A stretch of 64,000 nucleotides of DNA from Paractinoplanes polyasparticus (GCF_019710575.1 NZ_JAHWFK010000013.1:482948-546947); one strand, 5' to 3'. Numbered from the stretch's first letter, positions 1 through 8,986 are shown. Notes: generated by a model from the letters alone, not told the origin. A program made the numbers and translations.

Positions 1-249
1 CACCCGGACCCGCGGCGACTCCTGGCGGATGGCGGCGATCGCCCGCACCCCGCCCGGCGGGGGCATGTGCAGGTCGACCATGACCAGGTCGGGCACGGCC
101 CGGCGGACCATTCCGGCGGCCGCCGCGGCGTCGCCGGTGCTGGCCACCACGGCGGCCCGGCCGCTGCTCACCTCGGGCAGCAGCAATTCGAGCCCACGTA
201 CGAAGAGGGGATGGTCGTCCACGATGGCGATCCGGATACCTGCACGCAT
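1..249 (-). CDS. Response regulator, N-terminal receiver domain (partial)
   Basis: The first 83 codons of a response regulator run off the left edge. The protein begins MRAGIRIAIVDDHPLF, the usual beta-1 and acidic pocket (VDDH). The phospho-acceptor Asp sits in MVDLHMP around residue 59. This is the NarL/FixJ style of receiver, which normally carries a LuxR-type HTH that would lie outside the window. The start is the ATG at 249. It is divergent from the histidine kinase at 280 with only 30 bp between them, so the two genes probably share a control region and form a pair. The output domain is not visible. Confidence 0.85.
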   Translation of the reverse strand, partial: MRAGIRIAIVDDHPLFVRGLELLLPEVSSGRAAVVASTGDAAAAAGMVRRAVPDLVMVDLHMPPPGGVRAIAAIRQESPRVRV

Positions 250-279
250 GGCGCGCGCATTCCCGTACGGAGCCGACTC

Positions 280-930
280 ATGCGCCTGAGGTCGCGCCGA
301 GCTGAGCCGGACCCCGCTCTGCTGGCTCTGCGCAACGTCTGCCACGAGCTGCGGCCGCCGGTGGCCACGCTGACCTCGCTGCTGCGGGCGATCGAGAATC
401 AGCCCAGTGCGGAGCGCCGGGCGGCGCTTGCCCAACTGGCCGTGGAGCACGTCTCGCACGCCGAGTCGGTGCTGCGGCAGGCGGCCGCGGTCGCGCAGGG
501 GCTCAACACCCTGCCGGCCGATCCGGCGCCGCTCGACGTGGTGCTGCCGGTCGTGGCCGCCGCCGCGCCGGGCGACCGGCTCAGCGTGGGGGCCACCCCG
601 TCCGCGATGCGCTGGCTCGTGCACCCTCAGCACACCCGGCAGATCTTGATCAATCTGGTCGGCAACGCGGTCCGCTACTCGCCCGGACGGATCCGGCTGA
701 CCGCGGGGCTGCGCGGTCGCCGGCTGCGGCTGACCGTGGCCGATCAGGGTGGTCCCACTCCGGAGCTGATGACGGCGATGGTCCGGCAGAGCCCTCCGCC
801 GGACGACCGGGGTCTGGGCCTGTGGCTGGTACGCCAGCTCGCCCAGGCCCGCGGCGGCACCGTGCGGGCCGTGCCGCTGGCGCCGACCGGGCTGGTCATG
901 GAGGTCAAGCTGCCCCGCTATCGCCGTTGA
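280..930 (+). CDS. Small soluble sensor histidine kinase
   Basis: A 216-residue kinase core with no membrane or sensor segment. The H-box is CHELRPPVATL around residues 27-37, the N-box is NLVGNAVRYSPG around residue 126, and a G-box-like DRGLGLWLV lies near residue 178. Residues 1-20 are a short basic tail, so it must sense through a partner or in the cytosol. The reading frame stays open upstream to 67, but the ATG at 280 is the first start that does not run into the divergent response regulator. It probably phosphorylates that regulator. Histidine kinases of this size without an input domain are unusual. Confidence 0.8.
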   Translation: MRLRSRRAEPDPALLALRNVCHELRPPVATLTSLLRAIENQPSAERRAALAQLAVEHVSHAESVLRQAAAVAQGLNTLPADPAPLDVVLPVVAAAAPGDRLSVGATPSAMRWLVHPQHTRQILINLVGNAVRYSPGRIRLTAGLRGRRLRLTVADQGGPTPELMTAMVRQSPPPDDRGLGLWLVRQLAQARGGTVRAVPLAPTGLVMEVKLPRYRR

Positions 931-985
931 CCTCCGGGGGCCAGCCCCGGCCCGGACGGGTCAGGCTCCCGGGCAATCGGGCGGC

Positions 986-1213
986 ATGGGAATCGAGCTT
1001 TCACTTCGTACGGTTGTCGTCACGCCGTGGCTCGCCGGCCTCTTCTGGCACGGCCGGGCCGACGTCCTGACCGCCGTGCTGACGATCGCGCTCGTCGCCG
1101 TGTGGGCGCTGCCCCTGGTGCGGCGGCTCAGAGCGGGTTCGCCGCCACGAAGGCTGCCACGTATTCGTCCAGCCGCCGCTCCGGGCGCCAGCCCAGCTCG
1201 GCGGCCTTGGTGA
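986..1213 (+). CDS. Possible small membrane protein overlapping the epimerase 3' end
   Basis: A 75-codon frame with ATG at 986. Residues 30-45 (LTAVLTIALVAVWALP) form one hydrophobic segment followed by an Arg-rich stretch. From codon 10 the third positions are almost all G or C, as in real genes here. Against it, the last 28 codons run antisense over the end of the epimerase, there is no clear ribosome binding site, and the tail is low-complexity Pro/Arg. It could be a remnant. It is the only candidate in the gap between the kinase and the epimerase. Confidence 0.3.
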   Translation: MGIELSLRTVVVTPWLAGLFWHGRADVLTAVLTIALVAVWALPLVRRLRAGSPPRRLPRIRPAAAPGASPARRPW

Positions 1214-2015
1214 TGTCGGCCTGGCCGCGGGTGCGCTCGCCGCGCAGGGCCGGGGTCAGCTCGTAGGGCACGCCGAACATCTGGGCGACCTCGAGGATCG
1301 GCCACTCGTGGCCGGCGCCGAGCAGGTAGCCGTCGCCACTGCCCTTCTGGGCGACCAGGACGATCCCGCGGACGATGTCGTCGATGTGGGTGAAGTCGCG
1401 GGTCTGGGTGCCGGGAGAGACCACCGGCAGGGGCTCGCCGTGCAGGTACTTGTCCTCGAAGATGCCGATCACGGTGGCGTACTTGCCGCTGGTGATCTGG
1501 CCGGGGCCGTAGACGTTGTAGAAGTACGTGATCGCGTAGTCGAGGCCGTACCAGTTCGCGTAGTTCCGGATGTACTCGATGTTCTTGGCCTTGGTCCACG
1601 CGTACGGGTTCAGGTTCTCGTCCTGGCCGTCGTTGCCGAACTTCGAGCTGGAGCCCGCGTAGATCAGTTTGGCGCCGGCGGCCGAGGCGAACTTGACCAC
1701 CTCTTTGGTCCCGAGCAGGTTGTAGTCCCAGGTCAGGTCGTGGTCCTCGAACGACGTGACGATTCTCGAGTATTCGCCCAGGTGAAAGACGATCTCGGGG
1801 CTGGGCAGACCGCGGCCGGCCCAGATCTTGGCCAGGTCGGCCGTCGAGCCGTCGAGGTAGGTGACCCGGGGGTCGTTGACGTGGTTCTCGGGGACGCCGG
1901 TGAAGTAGTTGTCGAGCGACACGATGGCCGCGGCCGGATAGTCCGTGAGCAAGGTCTTGATCAGGGCGGAACCGACGAACCCGGCACCACCGGTGACCAG
2001 CAGCGTGTGACTCAA
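1128..2015 (-). CDS. NAD-dependent epimerase/dehydratase (extended SDR)
   Basis: A 295-residue extended short-chain dehydrogenase of the UDP-glucose 4-epimerase type, expected to act on a nucleotide-activated sugar in the cytosol. The N-terminal NAD-binding motif is TGGAGFVG near residue 8. The catalytic pair is YAWTK near residue 137, preceded by the usual Ser-rich GSSSKFG. VYGPGQ and TRDFTHIDD are typical substrate-domain motifs. The start is the TTG at 2015, chosen because GGAGGG lies six bases upstream; a longer frame to 2057 has no such site. The sugar substrate cannot be told from sequence. It lies downstream of a strong hairpin that separates it from the glucanase gene. Confidence 0.85.
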   Translation of the reverse strand: MSHTLLVTGGAGFVGSALIKTLLTDYPAAAIVSLDNYFTGVPENHVNDPRVTYLDGSTADLAKIWAGRGLPSPEIVFHLGEYSRIVTSFEDHDLTWDYNLLGTKEVVKFASAAGAKLIYAGSSSKFGNDGQDENLNPYAWTKAKNIEYIRNYANWYGLDYAITYFYNVYGPGQITSGKYATVIGIFEDKYLHGEPLPVVSPGTQTRDFTHIDDIVRGIVLVAQKGSGDGYLLGAGHEWPILEVAQMFGVPYELTPALRGERTRGQADITKAAELGWRPERRLDEYVAAFVAANPL

Positions 2016-2061
2016 CGTAACCCTCCGACCGACGACTCCGATCGAAAAGGCTACCAAGAGC

Positions 2062-2098
2062 AGGCCGTCCCGCCCGAATCGCTCGAGCGGGACGGCCT
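2062..2098 (-). terminator. Hairpin terminator after the glucanase gene
   Basis: A perfect 12-bp inverted repeat, AGGCCGTCCCGC at 2062-2073 and its complement at 2087-2098, with a 13-nt loop. It starts four bases after the stop codon of the minus-strand glucanase gene and lies before the epimerase start, so it probably ends that transcript. There is no strong U-tract, as is common in actinomycetes. Confidence 0.75.
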
Positions 2099-2102
2099 TC
2101 GA

Positions 2103-4091
2103 TCAGAAGGGCGCCGGCGCCGGGGGCGCGACGACCGGCGGGCGGTCGTCACAGGTGATGGTGTTGGGGAGCAGCCACGGCGCGAGCCAGCCGTCGTTGC
2201 CGCCGCGGTCGGTCACGGTGAACTCCGAGCCGGCCGGGGTGAACCCGAACGAGCCGCAGTTGTTGACCGGCACCGCGCCGACGTTGCGGGCGTCGACGTT
2301 CTCGAAGGTGGCGCCGCCGGCCACGCGGGCGCTGAGCACGCTGGTGCCCGTGCCGTCGATCCGGACGTCCTTGAAGTGGACGTTCGGGATCGAGTAGAGG
2401 TCCTTCACCGGCCAGTCGGAGACCATCATGATCGCGTTGTACGTGTTGTCGAGGTAGTGGTCGCCGGTGACCTGGATGTCGGCGTCGATGCTGCGGTCGA
2501 GCGCGAAGATCCAGATCGCGCCCAGACCGATGTTCCAGTTCAGCTCGTACGTGCCCGCACGCACCGTGGTGTTGTTGGTGATCTTCAGAGTGCCCGTGAA
2601 GGGCTCGGCGCCGAACCGGGAACCGGCGTGGATCGCGCTGCCCTCACGGATCGGGTCGGCGATCAGGTTGTTCGAGACCGTGTTGTCCCGGCCGCCGTAG
2701 ATCGCGATGCCGTTGGCCAGCACCGGCGTCTGCACAGTGTTGCGGTCGAACGTGTTGCCGGCGTTCGTGGTCTTCTCGGCCCACATGGCCAGGCCGTCGT
2801 CGCCGCTGTTGCGGACGAAGTTGTTGCGCGCCACCGAGCCGGTGACGCCGGTGTGGAAGTTCAGGGCGTCGGCGATCTGGTCGACGATGATGTTGTTCTC
2901 GACCCGGACGTTCGACATCGGCCCGTCGAACCAGAGCCCGACCTTGGTGTGGCGCAGGTGAAGTCCCTTGATCGTCGAGTCGCTCATCGCGCCGCCGACG
3001 CCGTTGACCTGGTCCTTGTCGATGCGCTCGCGGACGTCGCCCTCGATGGCGAAGCCCGAGAGGTGCACGTTGCGGCTGCCGCCCTCAGAGGCGTACCTGC
3101 CATAGAAGCCGACTCCCGTGTGGGTCGAGCCGTCCGGCGCCGGCGATGCCAGCGGCACGGAGACGCCCTTGATGATCGTGTACCAGTTGCCGGCGCCCTC
3201 GATCGTCACGTTGTCGACCACGATGTGCCGGTTGACCTGGAACGTGCCCGGCGGCACGTACACCTTGAGCTTCGTCTTCTGCGCGAAGGCGATGGCCTTG
3301 TCGAAGGCGGGGGCCGAGTCACGCCGGCCGGTCGGGTCGGCGCCGAAGGCCAGCACGTTGGCCGCCAGCAGATTGACGTGGGGAAGCCCGACCAGCTCGG
3401 AGTCGAGCAGGTCGATCACGGTCCACGGCACCGCCGACGACGCGGTGAGGCGCACCTTCCCGCCCGCCGGGACCGTGCGGCCGAGCAGGAGGCGCTGCTC
3501 GTCGTAGAAGTGGCTGGGCCAAAACGGCTTGGTGATCGCCGGCGTCGGCGTGGTGGCGGCGGGCACGCAGGCGCACTCGGTGATCCACCAGTCCGGGTGC
3601 AGCAGGTCGGCGTTCGGGTCGTTGGTGAACGGATACTGGTTGTAGAGCCACGAGTACTGCGAGGTCAGCGTCATGGTGCGGCTGGCGTTGCCGGCCTTGA
3701 CGCTCAGCGGGGCGGTCAGGCCCCCGCCGGTCGCCGAGTCGGGGATGCTGTAGCGCACGGTGACCGCGTTGGCCGCCTTGGGCAGCGTGAACTCGACGTA
3801 CTGGCCGGGCGTGAGGCGTACGGCGGACCGGCCCGACGCCTCGGCGGGCAGGGTGTACGCGGTGCGGCCGGGTCCGATGACCGTGCCGTTGGTGCGGGCG
3901 CGTTCGGCTTCCTGTTCCAGGAAGGCGACCGAAGCGCCCCGGCCGGCGACGAGCGCGGGATCGAGGGCGGCGCGGGTCACCGCAGGGACGGCGGGGGCAG
4001 GCGAGGCTTGGGCAGCGCCGGCGGGGACGACCGCGACGGCGCTCAACGCTATGACGGCCACGGCGACGGGCCGTCGGAGTGCCAGGGACAT
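2103..4091 (-). CDS. Secreted parallel beta-helix glycoside hydrolase, GH87-like (alpha-1,3-glucanase type)
   Basis: A 662-residue exported protein. Residues 1-29 are a signal peptide (basic MSLALRR, hydrophobic core, AQA cleavage region). About 60-235 look like a beta-sandwich carbohydrate-binding region. From about 240 a pectate-lyase-like fold begins (ANVLAFGADPTG, VPPGTFQV) with repeated N-N-T/V turns of a right-handed beta-helix to about 600. The paired aspartates in NSGDDGLAMWAEK (D431/D432) and the DKDQVNG segment match the arrangement known for GH87 mycodextranase/alpha-1,3-glucanases, where adjacent aspartates are catalytic. The start is the ATG at 4091 with a purine-rich site upstream. 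Likely role: cleavage of fungal or bacterial alpha-1,3-glucan outside the cell. Family assignment is from motif memory. Confidence 0.75.
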   Translation of the reverse strand: MSLALRRPVAVAVIALSAVAVVPAGAAQASPAPAVPAVTRAALDPALVAGRGASVAFLEQEAERARTNGTVIGPGRTAYTLPAEASGRSAVRLTPGQYVEFTLPKAANAVTVRYSIPDSATGGGLTAPLSVKAGNASRTMTLTSQYSWLYNQYPFTNDPNADLLHPDWWITECACVPAATTPTPAITKPFWPSHFYDEQRLLLGRTVPAGGKVRLTASSAVPWTVIDLLDSELVGLPHVNLLAANVLAFGADPTGRRDSAPAFDKAIAFAQKTKLKVYVPPGTFQVNRHIVVDNVTIEGAGNWYTIIKGVSVPLASPAPDGSTHTGVGFYGRYASEGGSRNVHLSGFAIEGDVRERIDKDQVNGVGGAMSDSTIKGLHLRHTKVGLWFDGPMSNVRVENNIIVDQIADALNFHTGVTGSVARNNFVRNSGDDGLAMWAEKTTNAGNTFDRNTVQTPVLANGIAIYGGRDNTVSNNLIADPIREGSAIHAGSRFGAEPFTGTLKITNNTTVRAGTYELNWNIGLGAIWIFALDRSIDADIQVTGDHYLDNTYNAIMMVSDWPVKDLYSIPNVHFKDVRIDGTGTSVLSARVAGGATFENVDARNVGAVPVNNCGSFGFTPAGSEFTVTDRGGNDGWLAPWLLPNTITCDDRPPVVAPPAPAPF

Positions 4092-4203
4092 CGACGAACT
4101 CTTCTCTGAGGTGGGAGAGGGAGCGTGGCTGTGACCATAAGATTGCTGTGACGCAGTCCACAAGGTTCAGTCCGAAGTTTCCGGCAGATTGCTCGGTTTT
4201 TAC

Positions 4204-5208
4204 GTGAAGCGATCGGTTTCTTTCACGCTGGTCGTGCTGCTGACCGCCGCTTGCAGCAATCAGCCGCAAGACCCCACCTGGACCCGGATCACCATCCCGG
4301 CGGACGGCGCGGTGCTGCTCAGCGATGTGGCCGACTGCGACGGCCGGTGGTGGGCGGTCGGCGGCATCCGGGCCGCCGACGGCACGACCCGCCCGGCCGC
4401 GTGGATCGACGGCGCCGCGGTCACGTTCGCGCCGCGGCCGACGAGCTACTACGGCCCACACCAAGTGATCAAGAGCGTGGCCTGCACGGACGGGAGGGTG
4501 GCGATGGTCGGCGCCACGCCGGGCGGCGCGCACGGCAATCCGCGGGTCAGCACGTGGCACGTGGAAGGCGAGCGCATGGTCGAGAATGCCGCGCCCTTCG
4601 AGACGTTCGGCGGAGACGAGGCCGTCGACGTCGGGCGGATCGCCGCCGGGCCGGCAGGGTTCGCCATCGCGGGCAACCGCACGAGCGGAGCGGCCGCGTG
4701 GTTCTCGCCGGACGGCAAGGCGTTCACGCTCAGCGAGTCGGGCGCCGCCGGAACGTTCGCCCGCGACGCCGTGCCGCTGACCGACGGCCGCTGGCTGATC
4801 GTCGGCGGCGCAGCGAACGGCCAGGCGGGCGCCGGCCAGAAGGCGGCCGCCTGGATAGCCGGGCCCGAGGGTTGGTCACCCGACGCGCGAATACCGGACG
4901 GCCTGGAGGTCCAGCGCGCGACCCGCGACGGCGACGACGTGCTGGCCGCGGGCATGAGCGGCGACGAATTCCGGGTCTGGCGCCGCCACGACGGCCAGTG
5001 GTCTGCGGCCGGCTCGTCCGAAGGCGGCCCTCAGGGCGTACGAGATCTGGCCGTTGCCCATGGACAGAGCGTCGTCGCCGCAGAAAGCCTGCTGATCGCC
5101 GGCTCGCGACGGAAGACTCCGGCCGAGCCGGTCGCCGTCGCCGCCCGCGGCGACACCCTGCTGATGGCCACGGCCGACAGCCTCTGGCAGACCACCGTTC
5201 ATCGCTGA
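4204..5208 (+). CDS. Putative lipoprotein of unknown function
   Basis: About 334 residues. The N-terminus KRSVSFTLVVLLTAACSN is a lipoprotein signal with Cys in a TAAC lipobox, so the mature protein is probably anchored outside the membrane. The rest has recurring blocks of the type GG-x-A-A-W-x-x-G, suggesting a beta-propeller-like or repeat fold, but I recognise no enzyme family. I take GTG at 4204, which gives a short basic n-region; TTG at 4189 is an alternative. It is divergent from the glucanase gene across 112 bp, which contains a direct repeat GCTGTGAC at 4128 and 4145. Confidence 0.65.
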   Translation: MKRSVSFTLVVLLTAACSNQPQDPTWTRITIPADGAVLLSDVADCDGRWWAVGGIRAADGTTRPAAWIDGAAVTFAPRPTSYYGPHQVIKSVACTDGRVAMVGATPGGAHGNPRVSTWHVEGERMVENAAPFETFGGDEAVDVGRIAAGPAGFAIAGNRTSGAAAWFSPDGKAFTLSESGAAGTFARDAVPLTDGRWLIVGGAANGQAGAGQKAAAWIAGPEGWSPDARIPDGLEVQRATRDGDDVLAAGMSGDEFRVWRRHDGQWSAAGSSEGGPQGVRDLAVAHGQSVVAAESLLIAGSRRKTPAEPVAVAARGDTLLMATADSLWQTTVHR

Positions 5209-5247
5209 GCCATCCACAGCTGTCGTTTTCTTGCGATGCTCGGCCTC

Positions 5248-6459
5248 ATGACGAGCCACGAGCACGACCACCTCAGCCGTCGATCCCTGCTCGCCGCGTC
5301 GGGCGGCCTCCTGGTTCTGGCGGCCACGCCCGGCACCGCGCACGCCGCCACCACCGGCGTCGCCGTCGACAACTCGCCCCAGCGGGCCACGGGCGCCTCT
5401 CGCACCTCTCGCCTCACCCAGGGCACCACGCTGGTGCACGCCGACCTGCACAACCACACCCTGATGTCGGACGGTGACGGCGACCCGGCCAACGCGTTCG
5501 CCTCGATGCGCTCGGCCGGCCTCGACGTGGCCGCGCTGACCGACCACACCACGCTGTTCGCGATCGAGGGCCTCTCGTCTTCGGAGTGGCGACGGGCCGG
5601 GCAGCTCGCCGATGCCGCCAACGTGCCCGGCGCCTACACAGCGCTGCGCGGCTTCGAGTGGTCGCACCCGCTGCTCGGGCACGTCAACGTCTGGTACACC
5701 GGCAGCTTCACCGATCTGGGCGGCTCGTCGAGCATGGGCCGGCTCTACGACTGGATCGAGGGGTCGGGCGGCATCGGCGGCTTCAACCACCCCGGCCGCG
5801 AGCTGCTGCGGTTCAACGATTTCGCGTACGACGCCGGCCTGCGCGACCAGATGGTCGGGCTCGAGATGTTCAACCGCGGCGACGACTACCTGTTCGACGG
5901 CTGGTCGAGCGGGCAGAGCTCCCCGCTGAACGCGTGCCTCAACGCCGGCTGGCGCACCGGGCTCACCGGCGTTACCGACGAGCACGGCACCGACTGGGGC
6001 TTCCCCGAGGGCAAGGGACGCACGGGTCTGTGGGTCGCCGAGAACACCCGCAACGGGGTGCTCGAGGCGATGCGGGCCCGCCGCTTCTTCGCCACCCGGG
6101 TCAGCGGGCTCCGCCTCGACGCCACGGCCGATGGCGTACGGATGGGAGGCAGCCTGCCCACCGTCAAGGGCGACATCCGCTTCGTGGTCGACCTCGACCG
6201 CGGCCCGGAATGGGACGGCAAGCCGCTGAAGCTGCAGGTGCTGCGGCCGGGCTCGCGGGCCCCGCAGGTGGCCGAGGTGGTCGACGCCGTCGCCGGCACG
6301 ACGACCGAGTTCACCGTGCCGCTCGACCTGGCCGACGGCGCCTGGGTGGTCATCCGGGTCGCCGACCCCACCCAGGCCAACGCCTCCCCCGGCCCGGCCG
6401 GGCACCCCGGCAACGAGTGGGGCGTGGCCTACTCGAGCCCGTGGTGGCTCACCGCCTGA
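5248..6459 (+). CDS. Secreted CehA/McbA-type PHP-domain metallohydrolase, copy 1
   Basis: A 403-residue protein with a twin-arginine signal (HLSRRSLLAASGG, then AHA cleavage site). The mature part opens with ADLHNHTLMSDG, the first metal-binding motif of PHP phosphoesterases, followed by ALTDHT, FEWSH, FNHPG and DEHG motifs that supply further His/Asp ligands. CehA/McbA relatives hydrolyse carbamate or phosphoester bonds; the substrate here is unknown. It is a close tandem paralogue of the next gene. I start at ATG 5248 rather than ATG 5236 because the paralogue aligns from there and its matching upstream ATG is out of frame. Confidence 0.8.
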   Translation: MTSHEHDHLSRRSLLAASGGLLVLAATPGTAHAATTGVAVDNSPQRATGASRTSRLTQGTTLVHADLHNHTLMSDGDGDPANAFASMRSAGLDVAALTDHTTLFAIEGLSSSEWRRAGQLADAANVPGAYTALRGFEWSHPLLGHVNVWYTGSFTDLGGSSSMGRLYDWIEGSGGIGGFNHPGRELLRFNDFAYDAGLRDQMVGLEMFNRGDDYLFDGWSSGQSSPLNACLNAGWRTGLTGVTDEHGTDWGFPEGKGRTGLWVAENTRNGVLEAMRARRFFATRVSGLRLDATADGVRMGGSLPTVKGDIRFVVDLDRGPEWDGKPLKLQVLRPGSRAPQVAEVVDAVAGTTTEFTVPLDLADGAWVVIRVADPTQANASPGPAGHPGNEWGVAYSSPWWLTA

Positions 6460-6543
6460 TCGGCCGACCTCGTACGGACCAATCCTCGGCCGCCCTTGCG
6501 CGATTCACCTGACCATCGCCCGGGGCCTTGACATGCTCCTCGG

Positions 6544-7758
6544 GTGAGCGCGCCCCATCACCACAACCGTGTCCGACGACGATCCCTGCTGGCCGGCGCC
6601 GGCGGACTGGCCGTGCTGGCCGCGACGCCCGGTCGCGGCCGGGCCGCCGGCGACCGGCGCACGTCGAGAATCAGCCGGGGCACCACCCTGGCCTACGCCG
6701 ACCTGCACAACCACACGCTGCTCTCGGACGGCATGGGCGAGCCCGAGCTGGCATTCGCGTCGATGCGCTCGGCCGGCTTCGACGTGGCCGCGCTGACCGA
6801 CCACGCCACCGACCAGGCGCTGACCGGTCTGACCGGCCGGAAGTGGCGGCAGCTGGGCAAGCTGGCCGACGGCGCGTACCGGCCCGGCTCGTACACGACC
6901 CTGCGCGGCTTCGAGTGGTCGCACTCCCACCTCGGCCACATCAACATCTGGTTCACCGACGAGTTCGCCGACCTCAAGACGGCCGGTGACACGGCCGCGC
7001 TCTACAAGTGGCTCGCCGGAACGTCGGGCATCGGCAGCTTCAACCATCCGGGACGGCAGCGCGAGCAGTTCGGCGATTTCACGTACGACGCCCGGATCGC
7101 CGGCCAGATGGTCGCGCTCGAGATGTTCAACAACGGCGACGACTACCTCTTCGGCGGCTGGCCGACGCACCACTCACCGTTGTCGGCCTGCCTCAACGCG
7201 GGGTGGCGGACGGGGCTGACCGGGGTCTCCGACGAGCACGGCGGGGACTGGGGCCACGACGACGACAAAGGGCGTACGGGTCTCTGGCTCACCGGGAACA
7301 CGCGGGCCGGGGTGCTGTCGGCCATGCGGGCGCGGCGCTTCTTCGCCAGTCGCGTCGACGCGCTCCGGCTGGATGCGACGGCCGACGGCGTACGGATGGG
7401 TGGCCGCCTGCCGATCGCCAAGGGTGACGTGACGTTCCGGGTCGACCTGGACGCCGGCTCCGCGCTGGCCGGGCGGACGCTCTGCCTCCAGGTGCTGCGG
7501 CCGGGGACGACCGTTCCCGAGGTGGCCGGCCTGGTGCACTTCACCGCGGGCGAGGTCGTCACGATCACGGTGCCGCTCGACGTCTCGGACGGCGACTGGG
7601 TCGTGCTGCGTGTATCGAACCCGGCCCTGGACAACCCCACGCCCGGTCCCGCGGGCCACGCCTGCAACGACTTCGGCCTGGCCTACGCGAGCCCGTGGTG
7701 GCTGACCGGCGGATCAACCTCGGCCAAGTCATCAACTCGGCACCCGTCCGGCCGATAG
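6544..7758 (+). CDS. Secreted CehA/McbA-type PHP-domain metallohydrolase, copy 2
   Basis: A 404-residue protein collinear with the gene before it throughout: Tat motif RRRSLLAGAGG, then YADLHNHTLLSDG, ALTDHA, FEWSHSH, FNHPG, DEHGGDW and a common C-terminal beta domain ending in SPWWLTG. It is probably exported folded, with a metal centre loaded in the cytosol. The start is GTG 6544. An ATG at 6533 corresponds in position to the first ATG of copy 1 but is 11 bases from the GTG and so out of frame. The two genes look like a tandem duplication and may be co-transcribed (84-bp gap). Confidence 0.8.
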   Translation: MSAPHHHNRVRRRSLLAGAGGLAVLAATPGRGRAAGDRRTSRISRGTTLAYADLHNHTLLSDGMGEPELAFASMRSAGFDVAALTDHATDQALTGLTGRKWRQLGKLADGAYRPGSYTTLRGFEWSHSHLGHINIWFTDEFADLKTAGDTAALYKWLAGTSGIGSFNHPGRQREQFGDFTYDARIAGQMVALEMFNNGDDYLFGGWPTHHSPLSACLNAGWRTGLTGVSDEHGGDWGHDDDKGRTGLWLTGNTRAGVLSAMRARRFFASRVDALRLDATADGVRMGGRLPIAKGDVTFRVDLDAGSALAGRTLCLQVLRPGTTVPEVAGLVHFTAGEVVTITVPLDVSDGDWVVLRVSNPALDNPTPGPAGHACNDFGLAYASPWWLTGGSTSAKSSTRHPSGR

Positions 7759-7765
7759 GCAGCGC

Positions 7766-8986
7766 GTGAAACCATCGGAGGCAGGCGACGGCACCAAGCT
7801 CGTGCACGTCGGGCGCCAACCCATCTTCGATGTGCACGGTGACGTGGTCGCCTACGAACTGCTCTTCCGCGGCAGCATGGACGCCGTGGCAGCGGGCCGG
7901 CAGGACACATACGCCACGAGCACAGTGATGATCAACGCGTTCACCGAGTTCGGCATCGGCGAGGTCGCCGGCGACCGCCTCTGCTTCATCAACCTGACCC
8001 GCGAGTTCCTCGCCGGCGAGCTGCCCCTGCCCTTCGGCCCGGCCCAGGTGGTGCTGGAGGTGCTGGAGACGGTCGAGATGGACGACGAGGTGATCGCCGG
8101 GATCACCCGCCTGGCCGAGGCCGGCTACCGGATCGCGCTCGACGACTTCGTCTGGGGCTCCGGGCACGAGCAGCTGTTCGGCCTGGCCTCGTACGTCAAA
8201 TTGGATCTTCTCGACGGCGACGTGAGCAAACTCGACGAGGTGGTCGCGGCCGTCCGGCAGTTCCCGAACATCCAGCTCGTGGCCGAGCGGCTCGAGACCG
8301 ATGAACAGCTCGCGCTGGCCGACCACTACGGCATGGAACTGCGCCAGGGGTACGCCCTGAGCCGCCCCCAGGTGCTGACGGTTGCCAGCCTCTCCCCCTC
8401 CCGTCTGCGCCGCCTCGAACTGGTCACCGCGCTCAGCGCCCCCGAGACCGACATGCCCCGCATCGTGGCCATCATCGCCAGCGACCCGGCCCTCTCACTG
8501 CGCGTGCTGCGGGCGAGCAACTCCGTCGCGGCCGGCCACGCCAACCGGGTCTCGTCGGTGCGCCAGGCCGTGGTGATGGTGGGGCTCAAACACATCCGCC
8601 AGTGGGCGATGCTGATGGTGCTCGACGAGGTCGGCGGCCCCGCCGAGGAGCACATGCTCGGCGTGCTGACCCGGGCCCGGCTCTGCGAGAACGTGGCCCA
8701 GTGGTTCGGCGCGGCGCCCGACGCGGCCTTCATGTCCGGCGTGATCAGCGGCGTGGCGCGGGTGCTGGGCATCCCGTCGGCCGAGATGGCCGAGCAGTTC
8801 CCCCTGGCGCCCGCGGTGACGGCGGCGCTGACCGACGGCACCGGGCGGCTCGGGCAGGTGCTGCTGGCGGTCGACGGGTACGAGAAGGGCGAGCTCGGCT
8901 CGTACGACCTGGCCCCGCAGTACATGGACGCCGTGCGCTGGTCGACGCGCGCGCTCGACGCCTCCAACCGGCTGGCAGCGGCCTGA
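7766..8986 (+). CDS. EAL-like and HDOD domain signalling protein (YuxH family)
   Basis: A 406-residue two-domain protein. Residues 10-200 are a degenerate EAL domain: the signature EAL is replaced by YELLFRG near residue 29, although ALDDFVWG near residue 130 is kept. Residues 205-400 are an HDOD domain (SDPALSLRVLRASNS, then VVMVGLKHIRQW). In YuxH-type proteins the EAL domain usually lacks c-di-GMP phosphodiesterase activity and HDOD acts as a protein-interaction module, so a regulatory rather than catalytic role is likely. It starts 7 bp after the second PHP gene; GTG is the start codon. Confidence 0.85.
   Translation: MKPSEAGDGTKLVHVGRQPIFDVHGDVVAYELLFRGSMDAVAAGRQDTYATSTVMINAFTEFGIGEVAGDRLCFINLTREFLAGELPLPFGPAQVVLEVLETVEMDDEVIAGITRLAEAGYRIALDDFVWGSGHEQLFGLASYVKLDLLDGDVSKLDEVVAAVRQFPNIQLVAERLETDEQLALADHYGMELRQGYALSRPQVLTVASLSPSRLRRLELVTALSAPETDMPRIVAIIASDPALSLRVLRASNSVAAGHANRVSSVRQAVVMVGLKHIRQWAMLMVLDEVGGPAEEHMLGVLTRARLCENVAQWFGAAPDAAFMSGVISGVARVLGIPSAEMAEQFPLAPAVTAALTDGTGRLGQVLLAVDGYEKGELGSYDLAPQYMDAVRWSTRALDASNRLAAA

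Noticed and set aside
2103..4091. Pectate lyase for the beta-helix protein
   Set aside because: The fold is shared, but the DDG(L/M)AMW and DQVNG motifs point to GH87 and not to pectate lyases.
1308..4109. Very long open frame on the plus strand (over 900 codons)
   Set aside because: It is antisense to the epimerase and glucanase genes, rich in Val/Gly/Arg/Asp, without domains; a typical artefact of high GC. The same holds for long antisense frames at 4876-6405, 12314-15178, 17598-19202, 29925-33158, 34060-35796, 36878-38809, 49889-52111 and 53108-55786.
4128..4152. GCTGTGAC direct repeat between the glucanase and lipoprotein genes
   Set aside because: Only 8 bp in two copies; may be an activator site but too short to call.
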